Positions 22,412-29,237 of a stretch of DNA of 29,237 nucleotides are shown here, in pieces. The stretch's first letter is position 1; every line of letters begins with the position of its first letter. The stretch spans positions 1 through 29,237 of IMG/VR virus record IMGVR_UViG_3300027782_000279. One strand, given 5' to 3'. The notes beneath the pieces are model-generated. The model saw only the letters and a list, made by a program, of their open reading frames with translations, did not search any database and was not told the DNA's origin. The position numbers and the translations under genes were made by a program. This DNA is from a virus.

Positions 22412-22620
22412 GGCTTTAATGGGGTGATGTTGTGGGCGGCTTCAAAAGCCAGAATTTGTGTTAGCAAATAGCGAACACGCGGAGCACCAAGCGGTGAGGC
22501 TAGGCGTTCAGCGGTTTCATACGGTGGGCCAACTCCACGCGCACGTTGAGATTTTAAGGTAGAGGGCCGCAGCCCCCACCTAGCAGCTAACTGGTCAGTA
22601 GTCAGGTGGGGCTCAGTCAT
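22408..22620 (-). CDS. Small helix-turn-helix DNA-binding protein
   Basis: 70 residues from ATG 22620, which overlaps the RecT stop by 8 bases; the longer frame reaching back to 22659 lies inside RecT and is not needed. LTTDQLAARWGLRPSTLKSQRARGVGPPY is a MerR/excisionase-type HTH with wing residues, in which a first helix recognises position and QRARGVGPPY resembles the W-R..G.GP.Y wing. A helical tail (VRYLLTQILAFEAAH) follows. It may be a transcription regulator or a recombination accessory factor, encoded between annealase and SSB. Confidence 0.72.
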   Translation of the reverse strand: MTEPHLTTDQLAARWGLRPSTLKSQRARGVGPPYETAERLASPLGAPRVRYLLTQILAFEAAHNITPLKP

Positions 22621-23374
22621 CAGCGAATGGGTCAGCCTCTTGCCGGGTTCCCATAGCATCTTCTTTAGTTACTGCCATCTGCAATAACTCCTGATACTGC
22701 TCAGCGCTCAGGTCGTTTTGGCGTGCCTCTAGCCGTTTGGTAACAACTTCTAGCTCGTCTAACGTGCTGCATTTAGCAATCGCTGCTTTACCAGCAGCAA
22801 AAATCTTGGCATCGCCAGCAGGTGCAGCAGGTGCTAATGCTGGCGCAGGTGTTGCCGTTACCGTGACGGTCTCGGCCTGCTCCATTTCGTCGGAGCTATA
22901 CAAACCGCTGAGATCGGCGGGGAATGCCTTCCTGAGCGCCAATGCCTCGCTGCATTTAGCAATCATCGCCGCTGCCATCTTGGACCAAAGTCCCTGGTTG
23001 GCGTTGTAGTCGCGAAATAATGCTGTGCCGACAAATGGATGAGTAGAACCTTTGCGCCAGATGGTGGTCTTAGCGGCGGCAGGAGGCTTGCTGCCCAGCC
23101 ATACATCAGCCCAGATGCCATCGTCACCACACCATTCAGTTGAGCTGCCATCGAGCTGGCCCGTGCGTTCAGCAATACTGCGCAAACCATCGATTGACGT
23201 CTGTATCGTTAATTTGCCACTGCGCTTAATTGCGTATACCTGGCGGCTGAACGGATCCAACCCGGTGCGTTGGCACGCATAAGCAAAAAGCTTTAGCTCG
23301 TCGGATGTACACCCTGGGGCGATACTGGAGCTGATTAGCTGTTGCTGCTCCGGCGTCCATGTAATGGCGCTCAT
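22613..23374 (-). CDS. bet: RecT/Bet-family single-strand annealing protein
   Basis: 253 residues. The core YACQRTGLDPFSRQVYAIKR, KLTIQTSIDGLRSIAERTG and WSKMAAAMIAKCSEALALRKAFP is the conserved Bet/RecT signature. After residue ~165 comes an A/P-rich linker (TVTATPAPALAPAAPAG) and a C-terminal helical region ending in the acidic DPFADD, similar to SSB-interaction or regulatory tails. Bet proteins anneal complementary single strands, working with the 5'-3' exonuclease encoded directly upstream. It overlaps that gene (TAATG) and the next (8 bases). Confidence 0.92.
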   Translation of the reverse strand: MSAITWTPEQQQLISSSIAPGCTSDELKLFAYACQRTGLDPFSRQVYAIKRSGKLTIQTSIDGLRSIAERTGQLDGSSTEWCGDDGIWADVWLGSKPPAAAKTTIWRKGSTHPFVGTALFRDYNANQGLWSKMAAAMIAKCSEALALRKAFPADLSGLYSSDEMEQAETVTVTATPAPALAPAAPAGDAKIFAAGKAAIAKCSTLDELEVVTKRLEARQNDLSAEQYQELLQMAVTKEDAMGTRQEADPFADD

Positions 23375-24168
23375 TAGAAATCCTCTGATGTAATGGTTGT
23401 TTGGTCTTTTAATGCCCAGCCGGGAAGCTGTAGCGTCTGGATGCCGTCGGTGTATCCGGGGTAAAAATTAATAGCCCGGCAATCTTGAATAATCTGCAAA
23501 GCGTTATGGCGGGCAATACTGCCATGAATCAACGCTTCGGTATTTAGCTCATAGACACCAATTGCATACGGTGCAGTCTTTTCAACGGCAATAAACACGA
23601 AGCGCGTTGCCAGGGTCCCTGCAAGGTAGTGAGCGGCTTGAATCTGGTAACCAAAATTTGCTACTGCCTTAGCAAAACCGGTGGGTGATGCGTCTTGGCA
23701 CGTTTTCAAATCGACGATGGTTGCACCGTCAAACCAATCGGGGCGGCATTTGCATCTGAGGCCGGTGGGTATGTCGTCAAACCAAAACGACTGCTCAGCG
23801 GCGCCATCAGATAGCAGCAAGGCAGCAGTTGAGTTGCTGCGCACTGCATCAGCGATTTGCAATGCTTGCGCTAGATCGGCTTCAGATACCGCTTCAATGC
23901 CAGCGGCAGCCATCTCAATGACGGCGGCTTTGCCTTCCTTTGTACGCCTATCAGGCGCCAACTGGTAGCGTTTAGATAGCTCGTCTGGCTCCAATACGGC
24001 GCAATGGGCGAGGCTGCCAAATCGCATCGCGGCAGTGGGGACCATTGCTACACGGTTGGGATCTAAGTAGCGGCTCCAATAGTGGTAGGGGCTGCGGCTA
24101 ATTTCCTTTAGCTGGCTGGCACTAATCGCCGGGTCAGCGTGATAGTCGGCGTTGCTAATGTTGGTCAT
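23374..24168 (-). CDS. PD-(D/E)XK exonuclease (DUF3799/YqaJ-RecE-like)
   Basis: 264 residues. SNADYHADPAISASQLKEI at the N-terminus, RFGSLAHCAVLEP at 49-61, R142-P-D144-W and V152-D153-L-K155 form the active-site series (H55, D144, D153, K155), and GYQIQAAHYLAG follows. This is the RecE-like/DUF3799 form of the lambda exonuclease fold, which resects DNA ends to make the single strands that the adjacent Bet protein anneals. Its ATG overlaps the stop of the 35-residue microprotein (ATGA). Confidence 0.85.
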   Translation of the reverse strand: MTNISNADYHADPAISASQLKEISRSPYHYWSRYLDPNRVAMVPTAAMRFGSLAHCAVLEPDELSKRYQLAPDRRTKEGKAAVIEMAAAGIEAVSEADLAQALQIADAVRSNSTAALLLSDGAAEQSFWFDDIPTGLRCKCRPDWFDGATIVDLKTCQDASPTGFAKAVANFGYQIQAAHYLAGTLATRFVFIAVEKTAPYAIGVYELNTEALIHGSIARHNALQIIQDCRAINFYPGYTDGIQTLQLPGWALKDQTTITSEDF

Positions 24169-24272
24169 TGAGGTAGTTGGTAAATAGCTGTTGGCTGCTG
24201 TTGATTGCGACCATCAGCACAACCGATGGCGTACATGCTGAACCCAAGAAATAGGGCAATTAAGACTTTCAT
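24165..24272 (-). CDS. Lipoprotein-like microprotein
   Basis: 35 residues, MKVLIALFLGFSMYAIGC followed by a short polar tail (ADGRNQQQPTAIYQLPQ). The N-terminus is a textbook short signal peptide (one lysine, hydrophobic core) ending at Ala-Ile-Gly-Cys18, close to a lipobox. It starts inside an ATGA with the upstream 58-residue gene and stops inside an ATGA with the exonuclease gene, which strongly argues that it is translated. A lipid-anchored product at the cell surface could serve in superinfection exclusion; this is inference. Confidence 0.55.
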   Translation of the reverse strand: MKVLIALFLGFSMYAIGCADGRNQQQPTAIYQLPQ

Positions 24273-24445
24273 GCCAGCACCATCCGCACGCGATAGCGTG
24301 AAATCTGCATGTGATCGGCGATGCGTTGCTGGCTCCAGCCGTTGATGCGTAGACGGTTGACACGCTGCGGGGTTGTCTCGGTGAACCAGAGAACTATCAG
24401 GAGTGGCAGTAGCAAAACTGCTATCAAAATTGCAAGGGTGGTCAT
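24269..24445 (-). CDS. Membrane-anchored helix-turn-helix microprotein
   Basis: 58 residues. Residues 1-21 (MTTLAILIAVLLLPLLIVLWF) form a single transmembrane helix, and residues ~28-56 form an HTH of resolvase/recombinase type (RVNRLRINGWSQQRIADHMQ, then ISRYRVRMVL). It is the first gene of the recombination operon and overlaps the lipoprotein-like gene by ATGA. A membrane-tethered DNA-binding mini-protein is unusual. It might hold DNA or regulate this operon at the membrane. No Shine-Dalgarno element is near the ATG; AAGGAGG lies 28 bases upstream. Confidence 0.6.
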   Translation of the reverse strand: MTTLAILIAVLLLPLLIVLWFTETTPQRVNRLRINGWSQQRIADHMQISRYRVRMVLA

Positions 24446-24486
24446 GGCTTTCGGGTTGGGGCGGAAGCTCTCGCCTCCTTGCTCAT

Positions 24487-24522
24487 ATCCTACACCCTAG
24501 TTCGCTGTTGTCAACCCTAGTT
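24487..24522 (-). promoter_or_regulatory. Promoter with duplicated operator-like repeat
   Basis: Read on the minus strand, TTGACA (24514-24509) and TAGGAT (24492-24487) are 16 bases apart. The 9-base word AACTAGGGT occurs twice on that strand, beginning at 24522 and 24502, an exact 20-base period, with the -35 box between the copies. It would drive the leftward recombination and sigma operon. The first repeat includes the VRR-NUC stop codon. The repeat placement suggests repression by a dimeric DNA-binding protein. Confidence 0.5.
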
Positions 24523-24870
24523 GGTTGTAATGCTTAATAAATCCATCGCCTCGCCCACACTCCTTGCGACACCAGCAATTCCACCGGCTGCTTGCACTGC
24601 GTTAAGCCATTGCTGTTGCTCTGGGCGGATCCTGCCGGTGGCAGCTTTTACCTCAATGCTGGTAAATACTGCTATCTGCTGACCCACCATCTCAGGTGTA
24701 ATGGTGACGCTACGCCAGCCGATCAGGTCTGCTGAGCCTTTGCATAATCCAAAACTGACCGGGCGGCCATTTATATCCCGCAGCGTGCCGGTATTATTGC
24801 GAAACAGGCGGCAGTTGCCAATACTGCAAGCGAGCCTAATGTGTTGCTGGATTGTTTGTTCACTTGCCAC
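24517..24870 (-). CDS. VRR-NUC domain nuclease
   Basis: 117 residues, consistent with a stand-alone VRR-NUC domain. LFRNNTGTLRD at 22-32, GLCKGSADLIG with D48, SI-E73-V-K75 and GRIRPEQQQWL with Q85 form the PD-(D/E)XK active site. Stand-alone VRR-NUC proteins cut branched DNA and are frequent in phages beside SF2 helicases. It overlaps the SF2 helicase gene by 11 bases, so the two are likely made together. Confidence 0.88.
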   Translation of the reverse strand: MASEQTIQQHIRLACSIGNCRLFRNNTGTLRDINGRPVSFGLCKGSADLIGWRSVTITPEMVGQQIAVFTSIEVKAATGRIRPEQQQWLNAVQAAGGIAGVARSVGEAMDLLSITTN

Positions 24871-26206
24871 GCGCTGCTATTAAATGCCTAGCCCACCCTA
24901 TTGGATTCTTATATCCACGCTGTTGGCCTAATGCCACTAGCTGCTCCAACGACTGAGCACTGCCTTGCTCGCGGCGCTTGGTAACTGCCAGCTCCTTTAG
25001 CTCACCTTCTACAACCTTTAGCTCGCGCACCTCAGTGCGGAACTCATGGCCGCATTCGCCGCATACCGCTGCCAGTGTGGCGCAAGTGCTAAAGCATGTA
25101 GGGCACACCTTGACGCTGGGTGATGCTTCTCGGTCGCGTTTGGTGGCACCATCCAAGCTCCATTCACGTTCTTCTAGGTGATGCCCAAGCCGCAAGCTGT
25201 TGCCTACATGGTCCAAGATCACGGCACGCTTGCCTGGTTGCGGACGCAGGCATCTGCCGATCATCTGGAGATGCAACCCGACACTTGCGGTAGGGCGCAG
25301 CAATATGCAGCCGCCAACTGAGGGCACGTCTACGCCTTCACCGATAAGGGCGCAGGAGGTGAGCACCTTAAGGCTGCCGGTGCCGAGATCTATAAGCAAC
25401 TGGCGGCGGCGAGCGCTATCGGTATTGCCATCGATACTGGCAGCGGCAATACCTGCATCCTGAAACAATCGCGCCACCGCTTCGGCATGAGCGACTGAAC
25501 AACAGAATGCAATCGCGGTTTGGCCTGCGAGGTGTTGCCGGTAATGCGTCAGGCAGTCGCCCATCGCCTGGCCCTGCTGCAATAGCTCACCGGCTTGGCC
25601 CATATCAAAATCACCCATACGTTTACGCAAACCAGCGCTACTGAAGCCCGGCGGAGCCAGCACGCGAGCCGGGGCTAAGAATCCGTTTTCGGTTAGCCAT
25701 GCAGCACTAGGCCCTTGCACCATCGACTGGTAATGCTCACCCAGGCCGCGACCATCACCTCTAATAGGTGTAGCCGTAACGCCTAGCAGTTTGGCAGCCT
25801 GGAAATGCTGGATGATCTTGGCCCAGGTGCCAGCCGTAGTGTGGTGCGCCTCATCAACCACCAAAAGCTGAAAGAAATCCCTGGGCAGCAGGTGCAAACG
25901 TCGTGACAATGTACCGACACTTGCAACCTGCACCGCATGGGATAAATCCATGCCACGTTTTGCGGCAATAATTCCATGCTGCACATCCATGCCAGCAAGG
26001 CTCCGGCTGGCTTGATCCAGCAACTCTTGCCTATGCACCAAAATGCAAACGCGGTTGCCTTTACGTGCCGCAGCCTGGGCAATGTATGAGAAGCACACGG
26101 TCTTACCGCCTCCGGTGGGCAGTACCGCCAGCACTGAGCGCTTGCCTAGTTGGTACTGCAAACGGATATCGGTAATAAGTTGTTGCTGGTATGGGCGGAG
26201 GTTCAT
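24860..26206 (-). CDS. SF2 DEAH-box helicase with zinc ribbon
   Basis: 448 residues. Walker A PTGGGKT (30-36), motif Ia VHRQELLDQA, DEAH (118-121), TATP (144-147) and motif VI Q314-M-I-G-R-C-L-R321 define an SF2 helicase related to the Rad25/UvsW/SSL2 group. A four-cysteine ribbon follows at C368, C371, C382 and C385, then a helical tail. Phage helicases of this type remodel forks and recombination intermediates. It is coupled to the SF1 helicase gene by ATGA and overlaps the nuclease gene. Confidence 0.9.
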   Translation of the reverse strand: MNLRPYQQQLITDIRLQYQLGKRSVLAVLPTGGGKTVCFSYIAQAAARKGNRVCILVHRQELLDQASRSLAGMDVQHGIIAAKRGMDLSHAVQVASVGTLSRRLHLLPRDFFQLLVVDEAHHTTAGTWAKIIQHFQAAKLLGVTATPIRGDGRGLGEHYQSMVQGPSAAWLTENGFLAPARVLAPPGFSSAGLRKRMGDFDMGQAGELLQQGQAMGDCLTHYRQHLAGQTAIAFCCSVAHAEAVARLFQDAGIAAASIDGNTDSARRRQLLIDLGTGSLKVLTSCALIGEGVDVPSVGGCILLRPTASVGLHLQMIGRCLRPQPGKRAVILDHVGNSLRLGHHLEEREWSLDGATKRDREASPSVKVCPTCFSTCATLAAVCGECGHEFRTEVRELKVVEGELKELAVTKRREQGSAQSLEQLVALGQQRGYKNPIGWARHLIAARGK

Positions 26207-27621
26207 CGGTCAGCTACCACATGCAAGCTTTCCGCCGATCTTGTAATACCCACATAGGCCAATTGGTTTTGCCTCGCGGATGGCATAGAGTCCCATCCGT
26301 CTACATCCCAATGCAAGAAAACGTTTTTAAAGGTTGAACCTTGCGACTTATGAATAGTCAATGCTGATACTGGTTCAAGCCTGCCTATCTGGTCTTGACG
26401 CTGAAAAAACATTTTCCACCATGCTTTTTTGCCGTCTGGGTCCTCACAATTTTTAGCTGCATCTGCAAATTGTTTTTGTATTTTTCGCCAACGTGGCTCT
26501 TCTTCCTTCTCAAGGACTCTAACCTCTATAATTTTGCCCTCATCAAACATTTCAACTTCTAAAAGCCAAGTCCTCCACGGTTCAATATCTAAGCAATCAA
26601 AAGGAGCTGTAAAAATGTCAATCTCTGCATTGCGTATATAAACCTCAACAGTGCTGTTTAACAATATGCCACCAGTTGGATCAGGTATTGCATCAACAGT
26701 AACGCAAGCCATACCTGCTAAATATTGAGGTGCATTTATACCATATTTACGACTATGAATTTTTTGGTTTAATTCTAAAACGTTTTTGTTAGTCCATGCC
26801 AAAACGCGGCAATAGTCAGGGTCATCGACAGATTCCGCAGACGCCATCATTTCAAGCAAAGATGCCAACCATTGATCCCTTCTCAAATATGTAACAACTT
26901 GAGAACCTCCTCCGCGTTTGTCAATAAACTTTGCTCGGCCAACAGAAAGCAACCTAGTGTCAGTAGCTAAATTTAGTATTGCGCCATCGTGTCGCAATAC
27001 TTTGTTTAATTTATAAATTGAGCTTGCGTCAACAAACGCAGCGCAAACTTTATCTTCTTTCACTGGCAGCAATTGGCGATCATCGCCAACAAAAACTACA
27101 GGCCGCGCATCAGCTTCAGAAATCAAAGTTTCGTAAAGCTCTTTATGTAGCATCGATGTTTCGTCAACAATTACAACATCAATTTTTTTGGTATTTGCTT
27201 CTTTATATTCGGCCCAAGTTTCGTCAGTCTTTTCTAGCAAGTAATCATCCCAAGTTTTTTTGCGTATGCCATCTGAAAGCAAATTTTGGCCTTTAAAATC
27301 AGGTTTGAATGATTCTTCGCCTGTTATGTAATCCCTAACTTGTTTCAAGCCAAGCAAACGGTGAACCGTCACGCATTCAAAATCCCTTGCGCCGTTTGCC
27401 TCTAAAGCTTTTTCAACTTGTGCCCGTGCTTTGTGAGTTGGCGTTGAAACAACAACAGTTAATCCAATTGTTTTTAATGCAACAACTAAAGCCGCAGTTG
27501 TGACTGTTTTGCCTGTGCCGGCATAACCACATAACATAATTCGAGCTTTAGGCTGCTGGATGTCTTGCAATATTCCTTCTATAACTTGTTCTTGGTCTTG
27601 CGTTAGTTTTAATTCAGGCAT
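26203..27621 (-). CDS. SF1 helicase (RecD2/Dda-like)
   Basis: 472 residues. GYAGTGKT (32-39), TPTHKARAQVEKAL (motif Ia), VDETSM (152-157), GDDRQLLPV (179-187), LRHDGAIL (motif IV-like), HKSQGSTF (424-431) and YVGITR (456-461) define an SF1B helicase like T4 Dda. Dda is a 5'-3' helicase that removes bound proteins and loads recombination enzymes. ATG at 27621-27619 is the first gene of this leftward block. Codon content and length are ordinary for the family. It ends in ATGA with the SF2 helicase. Confidence 0.9.
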   Translation of the reverse strand: MPELKLTQDQEQVIEGILQDIQQPKARIMLCGYAGTGKTVTTAALVVALKTIGLTVVVSTPTHKARAQVEKALEANGARDFECVTVHRLLGLKQVRDYITGEESFKPDFKGQNLLSDGIRKKTWDDYLLEKTDETWAEYKEANTKKIDVVIVDETSMLHKELYETLISEADARPVVFVGDDRQLLPVKEDKVCAAFVDASSIYKLNKVLRHDGAILNLATDTRLLSVGRAKFIDKRGGGSQVVTYLRRDQWLASLLEMMASAESVDDPDYCRVLAWTNKNVLELNQKIHSRKYGINAPQYLAGMACVTVDAIPDPTGGILLNSTVEVYIRNAEIDIFTAPFDCLDIEPWRTWLLEVEMFDEGKIIEVRVLEKEEEPRWRKIQKQFADAAKNCEDPDGKKAWWKMFFQRQDQIGRLEPVSALTIHKSQGSTFKNVFLHWDVDGWDSMPSARQNQLAYVGITRSAESLHVVADR

Positions 27622-27632
27622 TACTAATGCGC

Positions 27633-27652
27633 TTATGGCTTGCCAACCATAA
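27633..27652. repeat. Short perfect inverted repeat in the divergent region
   Basis: TTATGG at 27633-27638 and CCATAA at 27647-27652 form a 6-bp inverted repeat with an 8-base centre, between the leftward helicase start and the RHH gene. It could be an operator half-site pair or a small hairpin. Its size is compatible with chance, so it is only noted. Confidence 0.35.
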
Positions 27653-27658
27653 CACTAT

Positions 27659-27685
27659 CCGCTAGGGTCTGCAAGTAACCGCTAG
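27659..27685 (+). promoter_or_regulatory. Duplicated CCGCTAG element upstream of the RHH gene
   Basis: CCGCTAG occurs at 27659-27665 and again at 27679-27685, a 20-base period, just upstream of the GTG at 27691. The first copy continues as CTAGGGT, the same 7-mer present twice at the 24.5 kb promoter. A weak promoter reading is possible: TTGCCA (27640-27645), 17 bases, TAGGGT (27663-27668), so the repeat would overlap the -10 box. It may let the RHH protein control itself and the leftward helicase gene. Confidence 0.4.
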
Positions 27686-27690
27686 CGACC

Positions 27691-27840
27691 GTGACCCTAT
27701 CCCATCCATTAGCAGTGCAGTTTACGCCAGAGCAGGTAGCGTGGCTAGACAGCCGCCGCGTAGCAGGTTTAACCCGTAGTGCCGTAATACGCCTAGTGGT
27801 TGAAGAAGCAATGCGACAGGCCAAGCGCACACAAAAATGA
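27691..27840 (+). CDS. Ribbon-helix-helix DNA-binding protein
   Basis: 49 residues from GTG 27691 (stop TAA at 27676-27678 precedes it in frame; GTG 27715 is a shorter alternative). A strand LAVQFTPEQVAWL is followed by helix-turn-helix segments RRVAGLTRSAVIRLVVEEAMRQA, the pattern of CopG/Arc-type repressors. Its stop overlaps the primase start as ATGA, and it lies immediately behind a duplicated CTAG element. It is a good candidate for a small operon repressor. A longer leftward open frame on the other strand (27633-27887) is judged a shadow. Confidence 0.65.
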   Translation: MTLSHPLAVQFTPEQVAWLDSRRVAGLTRSAVIRLVVEEAMRQAKRTQK

Positions 27841-29237
27841 ATATTCAAGAACTCACCAACGGCAGGTGGCCCGACCTGCTGGCGCATTTTTGCGGCCTTA
27901 CAGCATCACAGCTCACCGATAAGCACCAGCCTTGCCCACTTTGCGGCGGTGAAGACCGTTACCGCTTTGATGATTTAGACGGCAACGGCTCATGGTTTTG
28001 CAATCAATGCGGCGGTAAAGACCTCGCAGGTGGTGGAGGCAATGGCATGGATATGCTCATGCGGCACCAGAAATGGCCTTTTGTTGAAGCTTGCAAACGC
28101 ATAGAGCAGCATCTAGGCATTAGGCCAGAACCGCCAATCAAAAACGCTGAGCATGTTTGGCGGTACAACGATGATTTTTATGTTTGCAGGTTTCCTGGTA
28201 AGCGCATCAGACCCCTCTGGTTTGATGGCACCGAATGGAAGTGGACCGCACCTCCAGCGCCTCGCCCTTTGTACAACCTTGACTCGCTAAGCCAACGGCC
28301 AGATGCGCCTGTATTAATAGTCGAAGGCGAAAAGACCGCTGATGCAGCCGCCAATCTGTTCCCACATGCTGTAGTAATTACATGGCCTAGCGGTTGCAAA
28401 GCGCATGGCAAAGCCAATTGGGCACCAATAGCAAATCGTAAATGCGTGTTATGGCCTGATGCTGATGACGCAGGCCGCGACGCAATGGCGAAATTAGTGC
28501 CGCGACTTATTGCCGCTGGTGCCGATCAAATACGTATGGTCCAGCCACCTTCTGATGTTGAAAGCGGTTGGGATCTTGCAGATTGCGATTGGACCGCAGC
28601 CGAAGCTGGTGCTTATTACAAAGCCAACCGCACGCCACCGATTGAATTTCCAGCCGTAATCAAAGCTGAACCCTTACCGGAACCTGCGCTAGAGCCGCCG
28701 CCTTTACCGAAAGCCGATGAATCATTTCTATGTCTTGGGTTTGATGCTGATGCTTATTACTACCAACCCCATAGCACCGGCCAAGTAACGCGCCTTTCGC
28801 GTTCAGCTCACTCAGGTGTAAACCTAGTAGCACTAGCACCGTTGCCTTATTGGGAATCGTTATACCCATCAAAAGTTGGTGTAAACTGGACCGCCGCCGC
28901 ATCTAGCCTATTTGCACGCCAGGCTGATATTGGCGTTTACTCCCCTGATCGCATCCGTGGCCGTGGCGCATGGTGGGATCAAAAGCAATCTGTCCTGCAC
29001 CTCGGCGATAAATTAGTTGTTAATGGCATAAACCGGCCCATACGTGATGGGATCAGCGGCAGCCCGTACCTATATCAACGCCTTAGCGCCTTACGTGGCT
29101 GCGCTGGTGTCGAGCCATTAACCGATAATGAAGCCTTTTCAATTGCTGAATTAGCAGAACGCTTCCACTGGGAAGTGCCTGCATCTGGCCTACTGCTTGC
29201 CGGTTGGGTAGTGCTAGGCCCCATCTGCGGTGCATTG
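27837..29237 (+). CDS. Zinc-finger/TOPRIM DNA primase, 5' part (partial)
   Basis: 467 codons are open to the window edge, with no stop. Residues 33-58 form a zinc-binding domain of the primase-helicase type (C33-P-L-C36 and C55-N-Q-C58). A TOPRIM core follows: LIVE163-G-E165-K-T near 160-168 and WPD208-A-D210-D-A-G near 206-213, with a GWDLADCDW element at 244-252. Later residues (~290-467) have no motif I can name, though DADAYYYQPHSTGQVTRLS recalls DUF927-like regions that precede a helicase in phage primase-helicases. It probably primes phage replication; whether a helicase domain follows cannot be seen here. Confidence 0.85.
   Translation, partial: MNIQELTNGRWPDLLAHFCGLTASQLTDKHQPCPLCGGEDRYRFDDLDGNGSWFCNQCGGKDLAGGGGNGMDMLMRHQKWPFVEACKRIEQHLGIRPEPPIKNAEHVWRYNDDFYVCRFPGKRIRPLWFDGTEWKWTAPPAPRPLYNLDSLSQRPDAPVLIVEGEKTADAAANLFPHAVVITWPSGCKAHGKANWAPIANRKCVLWPDADDAGRDAMAKLVPRLIAAGADQIRMVQPPSDVESGWDLADCDWTAAEAGAYYKANRTPPIEFPAVIKAEPLPEPALEPPPLPKADESFLCLGFDADAYYYQPHSTGQVTRLSRSAHSGVNLVALAPLPYWESLYPSKVGVNWTAAASSLFARQADIGVYSPDRIRGRGAWWDQKQSVLHLGDKLVVNGINRPIRDGISGSPYLYQRLSALRGCAGVEPLTDNEAFSIAELAERFHWEVPASGLLLAGWVVLGPICGAL

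Noticed and set aside
24445-24486. 14-codon leader peptide frame ending in ATGA with the membrane HTH gene
   Set aside because: Its ATG touches the predicted -10 box, so it would not be in the transcript from that promoter. It is kept only as a remark in a finding.
27633-27887. 84-residue leftward open frame over the RHH gene
   Set aside because: The rightward RHH frame has a family pattern and ATGA coupling to the primase, whereas the leftward frame is Arg/Thr-rich without a motif and covers the control repeats.

Overview
The window is part of a tailed, non-contractile (siphovirus-type) phage or prophage genome, and the most likely host is a cyanobacterium. The host guess is an inference. 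It rests on a phage-encoded sigma factor built like cyanobacterial primary/group 2 sigma factors, a small protein that resembles NblA/Ycf18, and fibre and hub proteins of a style I associate with cyanophages. No integrase, tRNA or CRISPR array is visible.

Layout. (1) Bases 1-17865, rightward: a tightly packed structural operon. The order is the tail end of a head-region gene, head closure, HK97 gp10-like neck protein, tail terminator, major tail tube, tail assembly chaperone with a programmed -1 frameshift, tape measure, L-like and K-like tip proteins, a large J-like hub, a small tail protein, two more tube-like proteins, two large repetitive fibres and a tail-fibre assembly chaperone. Most genes are joined by ATGA or TAATG overlaps. 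(2) Bases 17884-20841, rightward: two small membrane-type proteins, a two-domain endolysin (GH24 lysozyme plus C39-like peptidase), a calcineurin-like phosphoesterase, a small unknown and an HNH endonuclease. The block closes with a hairpin terminator at 20837-20867. (3) Bases 20842-21222: a short island with a good sigma70-type promoter and an NblA-like small gene. (4) Bases 21170-24445, leftward: a translationally coupled recombination operon, read as membrane-anchored HTH microprotein, lipoprotein-like microprotein, PD-(D/E)XK exonuclease, RecT/Bet annealase, HTH protein, SSB and sigma factor. (5) Bases 24517-27621, leftward: SF1 helicase, SF2 helicase and VRR-NUC nuclease. (6) Bases 27691 to the end, rightward: a 49-residue ribbon-helix-helix protein coupled to a zinc-finger/TOPRIM primase that runs off the window.

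How it fits together (inference): blocks 4-6 are early/middle replication and recombination genes controlled from two short regulatory regions near 24.5 kb and 27.66 kb. Both carry a CTAG-containing direct repeat with an exact 20-bp period, so they may share an operator. The sigma factor is the last gene of the recombination operon and could redirect host RNA polymerase to later genes; the promoter of the late operon lies outside the window. The most interesting items are the sigma factor, the NblA-like gene with its own promoter, the paired CTAG operators with three tiny putative DNA-binding proteins, the tape-measure peptidase domain with rearranged motifs, and the well-formed chaperone frameshift signal.
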